Numbered from the stretch's first letter, positions 1 to 11,418 are shown. The stretch: 64,000 bases of DNA from Charina bottae (GCA_023362775.1 JALMGJ010000006.1:54117501-54181500), one strand, 5' to 3'. Notes: a model not told the origin generated them from the letters alone. Numbers and translations: made by a program.

Positions 1-341
1 CTGAATTAATTCTTGATGTAATTACCACCTAGTAGATTAGTAGTTGTGTAAGTTGTCTTGATAGTTAATCTCCAGCACCAGTCTGATATTTATTCTTGAT
101 TGTATTGATTGTCTTGCTTGTGTTGTCTTGCCTTGTTCCTGTCCTGTTGTATTGTTTCCAGATCCCAAAACCCATCAGATTGAAGTAAAATACAGTACTG
201 TGCCCTATAACAGAAGAAGATTATCTTGGAGCCTGCCACCCAATTGATCTGATAGTACTTAATAAAAACTGTGAAGCAATTCAATTCTCTGTATTAAGTT
301 GGAACAGGACAGGATCCGTCGTCCTCTGCTGCTGTCCTCAG
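1..341. other. Unassigned AT-rich sequence
   Basis: No gene, RNA or recognisable repeat seen. Short open frames here are chance frames in T-rich DNA. The right edge abuts the SINE that follows. Confidence 0.4.
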
Positions 342-589
342 CCACCATCCACGGGCTTCTCCAGATCTTTATCTTCGGTTCCAAGGCGACTCCTCGACAG
401 GATGCCAGCATATTGCCCCACGTGAGTGGTACCCATTTATCTACTTGCTATTTAGCTTTCGAATCGCTGGGTTGGCAGAGAGCTAGGGCTAGTGACGAGA
501 GCTCACCTCGCCACGCAGATTCAAACTGCCGACCTTATGGTTAGCAGACTAACAGCTCAGTGGTTTAACCCACTGAGCTACCGCGCCCC
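342..589 (-). mobile_element. tRNA-derived SINE (diverged Sauria-type)
   Basis: Read on the minus strand it begins GGGGCGCGGTAGCTCAGTGG at about 589, a tRNA-like head with a pol III A box. A B-box-like stretch (GGCAGTTTGAATCTG) follows near 520, then the Sauria-type linker (GTGAGCTC, GCCAACC, CGATTCGAAAGC, GTAGATAAATGGGTACCACT). Beyond the GGTACCACT block it departs from the other Sauria copies in this window, so the 3' end is uncertain. It is a SINE head, not a tRNA gene: no cloverleaf acceptor and no coding role. Confidence 0.7.
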
Positions 590-1833
590 TTTATGATATG
601 AAGGTTGGAAGAGAGGAAGAAAAAAATATTTGTTTCAAATCAGAGTGACCCATCTCCAGTCAGCCCAACCATTTTCTCCATCTTATTGTTGCCTGTCTTT
701 CCCTGCTGAGTAGATGTGTGATTGTTTTGTGAAGGACATTATCTGACATGGCCTAGCAACTGATTTTATGGAAATAAGTAAGTTAGAAACTGTATCAAAA
801 CAAACAAAACTGAAACTTAACTCTATGCCATCACAAACCTAATTACTTCAAATCTTGAAGAGGCAATTATTCTGCCACAGTAGCCCATCCAAATCTATCA
901 TCTGAATACATAAATATAATGAGTGGTCTTATAATGAATCATTGATTTATTTGGCTCAGTATTTAGCTCTGCGGTGGATGGAAGTCTTTATCAGATCTAT
1001 CTGGATTGTTGAGAAACTGAATCTAGGATTTGCAGCATACAAGGCCAATTTTCTAGTAATGAGCTACAACCCCTCCCATGATGGGATTACTTAACATAAC
1101 ATAATTATTAGTAGACCAATGAATCAAACAGATAGATTAGAACTGACAATCCAGAGAGTGAATGGCCTTATGACTAAAGATACTCAGTATGAGGCAATAA
1201 CTTTCCAGTTTTACTTGTGTGACCATTTTCCTTCCTTGGTCCATATGAAATTGCCAGGGAAAGTTATTGGTCTAAATAGGTCAGTACTGTTTACTTTGCA
1301 GTGCTTTTCCAGCATCTCAGTCAGAAACTTCTTCTACCATGTGTCCCTGAACCTTTTTCTTACCTGGAAATGAACTAGAGACCTTTTGTGTGCAAACCAC
1401 ATGCTCTAGTCTTTTTGAGCTTTTCTTATTCCTCTCAAGGTAGGAAGGTAGAAAGTAATAGCCCACACACTACTGATAGCAATATATTCATTGGCTCTTA
1501 GAAACTGGTGCTTACTTTACTCTTTGGACACATTTATTTATGTTGCTCAGATTGTCACAGATATCTTTGCATAATGCCCGAGTTCTAGTTGTGGATAGTT
1601 GCCTATATTATAAAGCTTTGGATATGAGATATAAGCAAGTTTCAATAATTCACTTGAGTATGCAAGTCCATGCCAAGAAATGTGAAGGGCTGCATATGTA
1701 TCAGAGGCATAATGCTTTTATGTCACATTAATGTTCATCTTATTACAAATTGGGCCTTACAGCTGCTCATTACATCTTCCATAATCACTACTCCAATGTG
1801 TAATCTTTTATTCAAATTATTATCAATTATAGT
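590..1833. other. Unassigned AT-rich sequence
   Basis: No convincing gene or repeat found. Short frames at 1119-1373 and 1540-1855 lack any recognisable motif and look like chance frames. Confidence 0.4.
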
Positions 1834-1925
1834 TATTATCAATTATAGCTATTAATAAAGCAGTGTATATGATGCTGTATATTATCAATTATAGCTATTA
1901 ATAAAGCAGTTTATATGATGCTGTA
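1834..1925. repeat. 46-bp tandem duplication
   Basis: Two adjacent 46-bp units (1834-1879 and 1880-1925), each running from TATTATCAATTATAGC to GATGCTGTA. They differ at one base (CAGTGTATAT versus CAGTTTATAT). A third partial copy of the ATTATCAATTATAG start lies just upstream at about 1819. Confidence 0.9.
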
Positions 1926-2639
1926 TATATAGTTCATCACTGATCAACAGACTTGCTTTAAATATTTTGCCAAAACATTTCTTTCCTAAAAAAGCAGTTA
2001 ATGGATCATTAGCAGTGATATCATTCTAAGGATGTTCATAGAATGTGAATGGCAAGGAAACCAACATATCATAACACTGTCCTCTGTCCTTCCAAATAAA
2101 TTCATTCAAATAGAAACAATAAAAATCTATATGGAAGACATGAGAATAGGACATATTTAAAGAGCAAGACACTGTAATAGGATTGAGTAAATAAAAATAA
2201 ATAGTATTTTTTTCCTGTGAGTAGCTAAATGGTCTATGAAAGGAGGTATCAGGAGGCTTGGGAGAAACCCAAAATTTGCACAAATACATCCCCATCTTAA
2301 AGAGCCCAAAGGGGAGTGAGCATATTCTACAACATGAAATTATGGTTGACTGGAGAATGTACAGTAAATAGATCATCAAAGAAAAAGGGAAACAGAATAA
2401 CATATCATTCATGAGGATATGAGTAACTGACTAGAATCCCAAACAGGAGCACTCCACGCTACAATATTTTCTTGAAAATTTCATTGCATTGTAAGTTAAA
2501 TTATATGTAATCTATATGTCAAAACCTTGCTTTTATACAGGGATGACTTTTTTGATTCTAACAACCACCACCACCACAACTTGTTCTCTTGTAGAACTTA
2601 CAGTTAGAGTCCTATCTTTCTCAAACCTCAGAGTACATT
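1926..2639. other. Unassigned AT-rich sequence
   Basis: Nothing recognisable. The minus-strand open frame at 2026-2412 (128 codons) is hydrophobic and low in complexity, with no family signature. Confidence 0.35.
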
Positions 2640-2935
2640 TGAATACTATGGATATGAAAAGTTTTAATTTGAAGTTTTGATTTGAAGGTGATTTGATCTA
2701 ATCTAATCAGTACTTTGAATTCATTCAAATGTGTCACATACAATCAAATACTTTTGAATCACTCTGGTGATTCAGTGGACTTTTACACATGTGCACACAT
2801 ATTTTTATCAAATTGAATCTTCAGTTCAAATCAAAGCTTCAAATCAAATCAATTTGATTCTTCCATTCAAATTGACAATTCAAATTATTGAACTGACAAT
2901 TTGAGTTGATTCTTGCTTGATTAGTATTTCCAAGA
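2640..2935. repeat. TTTGAATC/GATTCAAA-rich inverted-repeat tract
   Basis: About 300 bp dominated by variants of ATTTGAA and its complement TTCAAAT. The left half (GAAGTTTTGATTTGAAGGTG) is matched on the opposite strand by the right half (GAAGCTTTGATTTGAACTGA). The arms are diverged, and no clear target duplication was found. It is most likely a decayed foldback or MITE-like DNA element. Confidence 0.5.
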
Positions 2936-3408
2936 TTAATACATAATGGCAGTTAATTAGCAAAATATTGCTGCTGTTGACACTCCATTCTTAAGGTACA
3001 ACTATGGTAATGTGAAGACCATAAGACAAAATGTCTCACAGTAGAATGAGAGGCAGATATTTTAAATGGCTAGGTACATGGATTAAGATTTGCACAATGA
3101 AATGGAAGCAGATTGTGTCATTTTGACACAGAGTAGTGAGAAAGTGGCTTTATTAAAAATATAGTCGTAAACAGATGGCATATTTTAAAATAAAAATTGA
3201 GCTTTTTCTTGTAAACATTTTTGGTTCAGCTACTTGATTTGAAAAATTGGTAAGTTTTAAAACACATTTAAAGTTTTCAGGATGTTCTTGTGTGGCTGGA
3301 GTGGAGAATGGATGGTCAGTCCTTCAAGAGGAGATTGGAGCAGAGGGTCTTTATACATCATTATTCTGGTATCATTTCACATAGCCCTCAAACTTTCTTT
3401 CCCCCACT
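2936..3408. other. Unassigned AT-rich sequence
   Basis: No gene or recognisable repeat found. Confidence 0.35.
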
Positions 3409-3446
3409 ATGTATGTATGTATGTATGTATGTATGTATGTATGTAT

Positions 3447-3481
<35 letters not shown>
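3409..3481. repeat. (ATGT)n(ATTT)n compound microsatellite
   Basis: Eight or so ATGT units pass directly into about ten ATTT units. On the minus strand this is the (AAAT)n(ACAT)n tail of the L2 3' end that follows, so it probably grew from the LINE tail. Confidence 0.95.
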
Positions 3482-3482
<1 letters not shown>

Positions 3483-3540
3483 ATTTCTATCACCGCCCAT
3501 CTCCCCCAAATGGGGGACTCTTTTGTACTTATGCACGAAC
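3482..3540 (-). mobile_element. L2-type LINE 3' end
   Basis: The sequence ATCACCGCCCATCTCCCCCA followed by AATGGGGGACTC is the minus-strand form of the 3' hairpin seen at the end of the L2 copies at 5.9 and 47.7 kb. Its tetranucleotide tail lies at lower coordinates. Only the terminal hairpin is recognisable. Confidence 0.75.
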
Positions 3541-3705
3541 AGGTACCCATCCACGCACTCACAAATCTGCCAGGCTCATTCTGTGATACCATATGGTGGG
3601 CCATGGATTTCAAGTAACTCTCATAACTGCTCTTGCAAACAAATGGTGCCTCACCAGGGTCAAACTACTAAGAACCCCCGCCCCATTTTAAATATGGGCC
3701 TTGGA
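3541..3705. other. Unassigned spacer between two L2 fragments
   Basis: Slightly more GC-rich than its surroundings. It matches neither the L2 3' UTR nor any SINE in the window that I can recognise. Confidence 0.3.
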
Positions 3706-3708
3706 CAG

Positions 3709-5743
3709 GATCACACCTGTGTGGCCTCTCTTATCCTATCAAGCCTGACACTCCCCATGGTTTACAGAGGAGTTGAGGGTTTTGAAGAGGATTAAGAGAT
3801 GCCTAGAGCGCCGCTGGAGGAAAACAAAGACTGAATCCGACTGAACACAATCTAGAGCCGCTATTAAGGCCTACCTTGTGGCGGTAAGAGCAGCGAAATG
3901 GCAATATTTCTCCACTCTTATTGCATCCGCAGAATGCTGCCCGACGGCCCTGTTTAAGATTACCCGATCCCTTTTGGGGAAAGGGGAGTCGGAAATCCAT
4001 CTGCAGGGCCGTGCTGAGGAATTTTCGAAGCATCTGCAGGATAAAATCACTCGGATTCGCTCCAAGTTGGACTCCGAGCGTGAGTCAGAGTCTGGAGAGA
4101 TACCCAGGGAATGTTCTTACTTTGTTATCGGGGAACAGTTTGATCCTGTTGGACCTGAGGAAGTGGACAGAGTTCTCTGGACTGTAAATACCACCACCTG
4201 TCAATTAGATCCATGCCCCTCCTGGCTGGTGAAAGCAGCTCGGGAGGGGACTTGTAGTTGGGTCCAAGCGATGGTGAATGCATCCTTGGGAGAGGGGGTG
4301 TTCCCGGCGGCTTTTAAGGAGGCGCTGGTTCGCCCCCTTCTCAAGAAGCCATCGCTGGACCCTACTATACTGGATAATTTTCGTCCAGTCTCTCACCTTC
4401 CCTATTTGGAAAAGGTGGTTGAGAAGGTGGTGGCGTTGCAGCTCCAGAGAATTCTGGATGAAACGGATTATCTGGACCCCTTTCAGTCAGGTTTCAGGCC
4501 AGGTTACGGGACGGAAACTGCATTGGTCACGCTTATGGATGATCTCTGGCGGGAGTGACATGGAGGTAGTGCATCCATTCTCGCTCTTCTAGACCTCTCA
4601 GCGGTATTCGATACCGTCGACCACGGTATCCTTCTGGAACGGCTTAGGGAGTTGGGGGTGGGCGGCGTGGTTTTACGCTGGTTCGCCTCCTTCCTCCGAG
4701 GCCGGTCTCAGTTGGTGTTGATTGGGAGCGAGAGATCCAGTCTGCGGGCCTTCCTTTGTGGGGTCCCGCAGGGCTCGGTATTCTCTCCGCTCCTTTTTAA
4801 CATCTACATGAAACCACTGGGAGAGATCATCCGACACCATGGGGTGAGGTATCATCAATATGCCGATGATACCCAGTTGTATATCTCCATCCCGGGTGAA
4901 GTAAGTGATGCAGTGAGCGTCCTGACCAAGTGCCTGGGGGCTGTAGGGGCCTGGATGGGGAAAAACAGGCTTCAGCTGAACCCTAGTAAGACGGAGTGGC
5001 TGTGGATTAATGGCTCCTCGACTTCTGGGAAATTATCATCTTTAATTCTGGATGGGGTAGCACTACCCCAGACAGACCCGGTGCGTAACTTGGGAGTCCT
5101 CCTGGACTCACGACTCCTGCTTGAAGAGCAGGTGGCAGTCGTGGCCAGGAGAGCTTTTGCACAACTTCGGGTTGTGCATCAGTTACGCCCTTTCCTGGAA
5201 CAAGAGGCCCTTCGAACAGTCACTCATGCCCTGGTTATCTCCCACATAGACTACTGTAATGTGCTTTACATGGGGCTACCCTTGAAGAATATTCGGAAGC
5301 TACAGCTGATCCAGAATGCAGCCGCGCGGACAGTTTTGGGTGTCCCAAGGAGGACTCATGTAACACCTTTGCTGCGCGAGCTGCACTGGGTTCCAGTTTG
5401 CTTCTGGGTACAATTCAAGGTGTTGGTTATTACCTTTAAAGCCCTACATGGCATGGGACCAGGATACCTAAGGGATCGTCTCATCCCCATCATTTCATCC
5501 CATCCCACCCGGGCATGCAGAGAGGGCATGCTACGGACCCCGTCAGTTAGGGAGTTCCACTTGACGGGGTCTTGGAAGCGTGCTTTCTCTGCTGTTGCTC
5601 CTGCCCTTTGGAACATTCTGCCCCCGGAGATCAGACAGTCCCCCTCACTCCTGGACTTCCGAAAAAGACTTAAAACCTGGTTGTGTCAGTATGCTTGGGG
5701 TCAGAAGGAGATTGGAGATACCTGGAGATGGCTTGCACCTTAG
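3709..5743 (+). pseudogene. L2 LINE reverse transcriptase, nonsense-inactivated
   Basis: This is the C-terminal two thirds of an L2 ORF2-type protein: reverse transcriptase followed by the L2-specific C-terminal domain. Visible motifs are DNFRPVSHLPYLEK, the QSGFRPGYGTETAL block, LLDLS/VFDTVDH, GVPQGSVFSPLLFNIYMKPL and the catalytic YADD (about 4859-4870). The C-terminal part has VTPLLRELHWVP and ends in GWLAP at 5743. One frame is maintained throughout and is broken only by TGA codons at 3746, 3842 and 4556. The intact copy at 44.5-47.5 kb has CGC, CGA and CGG at these sites. There is no sign of selection or host use, so this is a dead copy. Confidence 0.9.
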
Positions 5744-5879
5744 ATTTGCTCTGAGGGGCCCTTTTTATAAACTTAAGAATACTCTGCCCTTGGATCTCAT
5801 TTTATCCATTATATTTTATATTATTTATTATGTATTTTGTTTTATTTACAAATGTATATGAATGTTTTAACTTGTTGTA

Positions 5880-5916
5880 AACCGCCCAGAGTCCCCCTCG
5901 GGGGAGTTGGGCGGTG
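5880..5916 (+). promoter_or_regulatory. L2 3'-terminal hairpin
   Basis: ACCGCCCA pairs with TGGGCGGT, enclosing an inner TCCCCC/GGGGGA hairpin, immediately before the ATAAA-type tail. The same two-level structure ends the copy at 47670-47704. By analogy with other L2/CR1 elements it is probably the RNA structure bound by the element's own reverse transcriptase (inference). Confidence 0.7.
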
Positions 5917-5952
5917 ATAAATCCAATAAATAAATAAAATAAATAAATAAAT

Positions 5953-8900
5953 ATTCAGTTGATTAACAGAAAAAGTATACATACAAAAGTATTAATTATA
6001 TTAAAATTATATATTTTAAAATTATGGATGCACAACCTTAGATTCTTTTAAGGGGAGAAAAATAAGGCAGAGCTGTTGTCTACTTCAAGGCTTTTTCCTT
6101 TTTAGGGTAGCCTACAGCTTGAGGATTTTCTGGTGCTCTCTTCAAGTACTGACTCAGCTTTTCTGTGATCAATCAGGTTTAATTAGGTGTTCTTTAAAGG
6201 AAAGGTGGGTCTGATTGCAAAGATAAGACAATATAGCAATGCTATAAATGGGATACAGCACACTGAAAAAAAGAACTATAACTGCAACATTGTCAAGAAA
6301 CCTAGACAGCATCATTATTAAGATATATAAAAACATTAAAAAACGAATCTCAATATGACACGAACCAACTTCTTCTTTCTCTCTAACTGATGCATTTATT
6401 TACGCTCCCATATCTTTATTCATGTTTGATCAAGGTAAAAATCTAATGGTGTAACCAGTGTTTAATTTTCAAACAAGATAGCCAATTCTCACTGTTTTTT
6501 TTCCTTTCACACTCAGAATTAGTCTGAATTGATTCTTGATGTGGATTTTCAATTAATTATTTCAGTTGCTAATTGGAAAGTGTTCAGTGACTTGACACTG
6601 CTCCATTTCATCAACTGCCTAAGCTTCGTGAAAGTAAAAAATTGTAAAATACTGCCACATATAAATTCAAGCTCTGCCCTGCCCTGCATATTTCTTTAAT
6701 ATTAACAGAATAGAAACTGTGAAATTGGTATTACAAAAATAAGTCATATTTATGGTCCTCACAATTCAATTTGAGTTTCCACAGAATTGTGACCCATCCC
6801 AGCATTTGTATATATTTTGCATTATTCAGGCTGCTTTAACACTTTGAAACACAGTAGCTGGAAAAGAAGTTTTCTTTTTATGAAATCATAATACATAATG
6901 CATATTTTTCTGAACTGTAAAACTACTGAATTGACCACCACTAAAATAGCATTTGTGACAGAGGATGCACCATCTGTTATGGAAAAGAATACTAGGGAAT
7001 CAAATGTAATCTCCAAGGAAACAGCATTTGGTCATATAGGCCAAATGAAGTGCAAAAAAGACTCCTGGTAAGAGAATAACAATGAATTAGAGAGAAGGCA
7101 CCCTACAAGTATCTTGCCTGGCATCTGGTCACACCACATTGATGTTGATGAACTCAGAAATAGGAAAAAGCATGAAATATAAATTATCAAAGCTATTAAT
7201 TCCCTGTGTATTTCTTACCTCAAGAAAACAGCAGAATGTTGTAAGAAAGAGAGGCAGAGAGAAAATGATAGAACCCTCAACTCTCAAAGTTTGGACATAG
7301 GGTTTTATGTAATCAATTTAACTCAAATGCATTGATAAAAACAAGGTTGGACAATGAATGTGATTTCCCCAAATTTTATGATTTGGGGAAAAACGTGATA
7401 TCTCTGGTCATATATCCATAACTATTGCTTAAACATGAGAAATGAATTATTAGGGAAACCAATTTGAAAAATTGAAAAAGGAAAGCTCAAACTCCCACTT
7501 GTACAAATCACAGATCTGCTAAACAGCTATTTTTTTTATTACACAATGTAGAAATATGTTTGAGATCTGATTAGGAGAATACTGTGCAATCCTAACCTAC
7601 CTGTGATATTATTTTAGCCTGTTCTATAGTAAAAAGAAAAACACTTTTTATTCAATTAATGGTAAACTATGTGTGCTTAAGTCCCCAGGAAAAAGATATG
7701 CCGAGGAAGTTTAATAATCTACTTCCAGAACTTGGTGTCCTGTAACCTATTACTTAATAGCTTAGCTAAAAGCAGGACATATTAGGAAAATTTGAATATA
7801 AATTCAAATAAGCCTGCAGTTCAAAACCAGAGCAAGCATGTTTTGGAAACAGAGCAGTCACTGTGATTTTTCTTTTTTGTAAAAATACTGAGATTGCCAA
7901 TTTAGTTCCACAGAAATGTTCCATTAAGAAGTTAACTCAAAGAACTAGAAATTTTGAAGACAAAGGAATATTCATACTGATGCTTATTCCCCAGTATCAG
8001 TTAACATATTTTATTGATTGCTATCCATTCTGGTCACCTAGCAGAATATTTTTTCCTCTACAATGCATTCAATCAAATCTTGTCCAATTTTTCCCCAAAC
8101 TCATCTCTGGAATGGAATAGAATGGAAGACGTTATGAGCATTCAGTGAAGCCTAACACATTTATCTCTTAACTGTGGATTACTATTTTCATATGAACCAA
8201 CCACAACTTAGTTTACTCTAGTTTATATTTTCTGACATACATACGAGCCCTTTCTTTCATAATTTAATCTACACCTTCATTTTCCCACATGTATTCATCA
8301 ACTCATCCTTCCCCTTTCTCTTAATTTTACTGACACAGAATGTATCGATTTTTGTATTATTCATTTGTTAATGCTATTTACCATTTATTCATTTAACATT
8401 CCAAACTACAATTGTCCATATGCCATGGTCATATAGGACAGTTCTAGTCAGTTTTGGCACATTATGGGCAGAATCAAAATATAGTTTACCAAAGACATGT
8501 TCACATTATTTTCTGCAAGCTAGGATCTAATGTAGATATTTTATCTTGCAAGCCAACTACTACAGTTGTGATCTTATCAACTAGGAATATATGCAGTGTA
8601 CTGACATACACATATGAAAAACTCTACTTCTGCCATGCTTTACATGCATGGTCTTTACATACATTACATCTGAAAAATAAATATTTGTTTTTCATCTCTT
8701 CATCCGTAAATCCATTTTGACTTACTAATCTGATTTTTTTTAAAAAATCTGCATGGAGGAACCCATAGCTTTAGAGTAAGGGTTATGAAGCCCTGTTGGT
8801 ATTCTATGGTTTCCTGTGACTGACCCACATTTTTTAATTAACATGAGGAAAAGAGGCTGCTTGGACAAGCTAGCTCTTCCTATTTACTTTCCTGAGCCAT

Positions 8901-9196
8901 GCACCTAGCGAACTGCAAGCTGTGAACTGCTTCCAGATCTAACCCCCTTTAGATAATTGTTTGTCTTAACTGTGCACCCATACCTGCTAGACACTTAAGA
9001 ATGTAGCTAATCCTCACTAATATATAACCTTCCCTTGTTATATACTAAGCAACTTGGGTGGTGGTGGGGAGATGTTGAATGGCTATAAAACTAGTCAAAT
9101 GAAAACAACCCCTTTGTGAGCATTCTCCACTATTTTGGCTCGCCAGGCAGATCAAGAGGGAATCTCTCTGATGTTGTAAGTATTTGGACTTTGAGA
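5953..9196. other. Long unassigned AT-rich stretch
   Basis: About 3.2 kb with no gene or family-assignable repeat that I can see. Open frames at 6822-7016, 7863-8120 and 8454-8720 are short, low in complexity and without motifs. The 8820-9100 part is less AT-rich but gave no match to anything known to me. Confidence 0.4.
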
Positions 9197-9418
9197 GCCA
9201 GTTTGGTGTAGTGGTTAAAGGCATCAGGCTAGAAACTGGTAGTCTGTGAGTTCTAGTCCTGCCTTAGGCACAAAGCCAGCTGGGTGACCTTGGGACAGTC
9301 ACTTTCTCTCAGCCCTAGGAAGGAGGCAATGGGGAACCACTTCTGAAAAACCTTGCCAAGAAAACTGCAGGGACTTGTCCAGGCAGGCTCCAAGAATTGG
9401 ACACAATTGAACAGAGTA
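9197..9418 (+). mobile_element. tRNA-derived SINE with BovB-like tail
   Basis: Starts GAGCCAGTTTGGTGTAGTGG (tRNA-like head with an A box), then a decayed B box (GAGTTCTAGTCCTGCC). A CORE/MIR-like middle (AGCTGGGTGACCTTGGGACA) follows. The 3' part (GGCAATGGGGAACCACTTCT, CTTGCCAAGAAAAC, GAATTGGACACAATTGAACA) resembles BovB sequence, suggesting mobilisation by BovB. The head and middle match the SINEs at 22.7 and 43.1 kb, but those have a different tail. Confidence 0.8.
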
Positions 9419-9570
9419 AAAAAAATTGTTATTAATTGTAATCATCCTGGCATCCTCCCCTGTGTACATCCTCTTCAAAATCAGACCTGAAAACCCTATT
9501 GATGGTAATATATAGGATATAGTTGTCCAGACACTTTAATTGTTTTCTTCATTATTTTCTGTTTGAAATT

Positions 9571-9640
9571 CTAAGCTGTCCAGAGTAATTCTGGAGTTGG
9601 GAAGCCTCCAATTGAAATAAATAAATAAATGTAAATATGT
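9571..9640 (+). mobile_element. Decayed L2-type 3' end
   Basis: AGCTGTCCAGAGTAATTCTG followed by GAGTTGGGAAGCCTCC and an AAATAAATAAAT tail preserves the layout of the L2 terminal hairpin plus tail in degraded form. Confidence 0.5.
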
Positions 9641-9903
9641 ATGCATATTTCCCTCAGAGAATTCAAATATATTTTGATCTATTTCTTATTTTTATTGTAA
9701 CATTTTGGACCTCACTGGAATGTTTAGCAGCTGTGCAAACTGATAGATTTATTCCAACTGACACATTAACCTGTCAGTGGCAGAAAAGGTCAGTTTGCAT
9801 TTGAATTCATAAGAAAAGGATTCCTGATGCATAACTTACAGCGAGAGGCATCTTACCTCCTATTCCCCATGTTTTTGGTTATTCAAATGGACCCAGTTTT
9901 ATT

Positions 9904-9911
9904 TCCTAAGG
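9904..9911 (+). repeat. 8-bp target site duplication, left
   Basis: TCCTAAGG, repeated exactly at 10161-10168. Confidence 0.9.
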
Positions 9912-10160
9912 CAGGGCTTTCCAAGGTTTTCCCGCGGCGACACACCAACCACCGTTGGTGTGTCGCTGCGGGAAAACCCGGAAGTGCCGCCATTGCGGCA
10001 GTGCGCAAAAACCCGGAAGCACTGCTGCCGCTTTCGGGTTTTTGTGCGCCGCCATTGGTGTGTTGCTGTGGGAAAACCCGGAAGCGTTGATGATGATCAA
10101 CGCTTCCGGGTTGTGTGGCGACACACTTTTGTGTCGCGACACACAGTTTGGAAAGCTGTG
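9912..10160. mobile_element. Non-autonomous hAT-type element, GC-rich core (copy 1)
   Basis: A 249-bp element with terminal inverted repeats CAGGGCTTTCCAA and TTGGAAAGCTGTG and a perfect 8-bp target duplication, the hallmark of hAT transposons. The interior is unusually GC-rich for this window and full of inverted repeats, such as CAACGCTTCCGG against CCGGAAGCGTTG and repeated GGTGTGTCGC/GCGACACACC blocks. It encodes no transposase. Open frames across it are by-products of its GC content. Confidence 0.9.
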
Positions 10161-10168
10161 TCCTAAGG
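10161..10168 (+). repeat. 8-bp target site duplication, right
   Basis: TCCTAAGG, exact copy of 9904-9911. Confidence 0.9.
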
Positions 10169-11112
10169 CATAGGGAAGGCAAGCAGACTCAAGCAGTCAT
10201 GTGCAGACTCAGTTTGTTTTGAACTTTTGCTTTCTTGGCACTTTCTCTAAAGATCTGTGCTATTTGCTGGTAGTCATCCTTGGTGACATGTTCTACATTC
10301 AGTTTTTAATCTGTATTCCTTTAAAAATAGATTTCAGTGCGAAGCTTTCCATTGAGTGATATATAGGCATCTCCCATTTTTAATTCTTTTAGGAACTGAT
10401 TGATTACACATTTAATAACACCTTTAGGAGTTCTCATCCATGTTCTGTTTTAGAGAAGTATAATCTATCCACAGAAGCCTTCCTAGCATTTCTAAGCTTA
10501 TTTAAACCAGGTTTCCTGAAATCCAAGGGGCATATTTCATTATGCTCACCTTTAGTTTAAGATCAAGAATTACAGTCCTAATCTCATTGATGAACATTTT
10601 CATATTACTTTGGATCAAATCAAAGATAGATAATCCTTTTATTCCTTTCTCCACCTTCCTGAAAGAGGAAGTTGTCAGCAAAATTTTTCTTCTATAACAA
10701 AGATGATTTCTTTTTTATTGTTTTATTTGTTTTTATTGTTTTATTCATTTTATAAAACAATAAAATGTCTACCTAACCTTTTTCTTGCATGAGTTAAAAG
10801 GTGTAGTATTGGAATTACCAAGGTTTATTGCTATGAATGAATTTTGCATTCAAACTGAGACCACCTGTCAGGAGAGGAGCATCAGGGTCAAGATTTCATG
10901 ACCTCCATGGCCACTATTGAATTTTACCAAAAGATAGTTGGTCCCACAAATTCAGTGTGATACTGAAAAAGTATCAAAAATATTAAATAGTGTATATTAG
11001 TGATGTGGTGATAGAAGGATCCTTAGGGGTGGTGAACCTATTCAGGCAAATCTACCTGGGATTAAGTTGGTTTTAATTAATTTTCTGATAACTCTCATTT
11101 GAAAAAATTACT
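10169..11112. other. Unassigned AT-rich sequence
   Basis: No gene seen. A short AT hairpin at about 10735-10768 pairs TTTATTGTTTTAT with ATAAAACAATAAA. Otherwise nothing recognisable. Confidence 0.4.
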
Positions 11113-11120
11113 GTTTAAAT
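11113..11120 (+). repeat. 8-bp target site duplication, left
   Basis: GTTTAAAT, repeated exactly at 11411-11418. Confidence 0.9.
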
Positions 11121-11410
11121 CAGAGCATTCCAAACTTTTCATGTTGGTGACACACTTTTTAGACATGCATCATTTCGTGACACACTCTTACAGCAGGGCA
11201 TCATTTCGCAACACACTGTTACAGCAGGGCACAAGGCAGGCACTAGGACCTGCGTGGAATCACAGCAGGTTTGGAGGCAGCAAGGCACAAGGCAGGCACT
11301 AGGACCTGCGTGGAATCCTGGCAGGGCTCGGAGGCAGCAGCAGTTGTGACACACCCAGACACTGCAACTGACACACTAATGTGTCCTGACACACAGTTTG
11401 GAAAGCTCTG
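11121..11410. mobile_element. Non-autonomous hAT-type element (copy 2)
   Basis: A 290-bp element with termini CAGAGCATTCCAAACT and AGTTTGGAAAGCTCTG and a perfect 8-bp target duplication. Subterminal GTTGGTGACACACTTTT and TGACACACAGTTTGG blocks match the ends of copies at 9.9 and 52.6 kb. Inside are two internal duplications: a diverged 32-bp tandem pair at 11168-11231 (CATCATTTCG...ACAGCAGGG), and an exact 33-bp repeat at 11229-11261 and 11285-11317. No transposase coding sequence is present. Confidence 0.9.
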
Positions 11411-11418
11411 GTTTAAAT
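11411..11418 (+). repeat. 8-bp target site duplication, right
   Basis: GTTTAAAT, exact copy of 11113-11120. Confidence 0.9.

Larger units (their letters stand above)
3706..5952 (+). mobile_element. 5'-truncated L2-clade LINE
   Basis: A 2.2 kb L2-type (CR1/Jockey group) non-LTR retrotransposon. Homology to the intact copy at 43992-47742 begins abruptly near 3706, inside the linker after the endonuclease domain. It runs through the whole reverse transcriptase to the 3' UTR, the GC-rich terminal hairpin (about 5880-5915) and an ATAAATAA-type tail. The missing 5' half is the usual product of incomplete target-primed reverse transcription. No clear target duplication was found. Confidence 0.92.

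Noticed and set aside
9827..10182. Several overlapping open frames of 68-99 codons on both strands
   Set aside because: They lie in the GC-rich core of a hAT-type miniature element with exact target duplications; open frames are expected from low stop-codon density.
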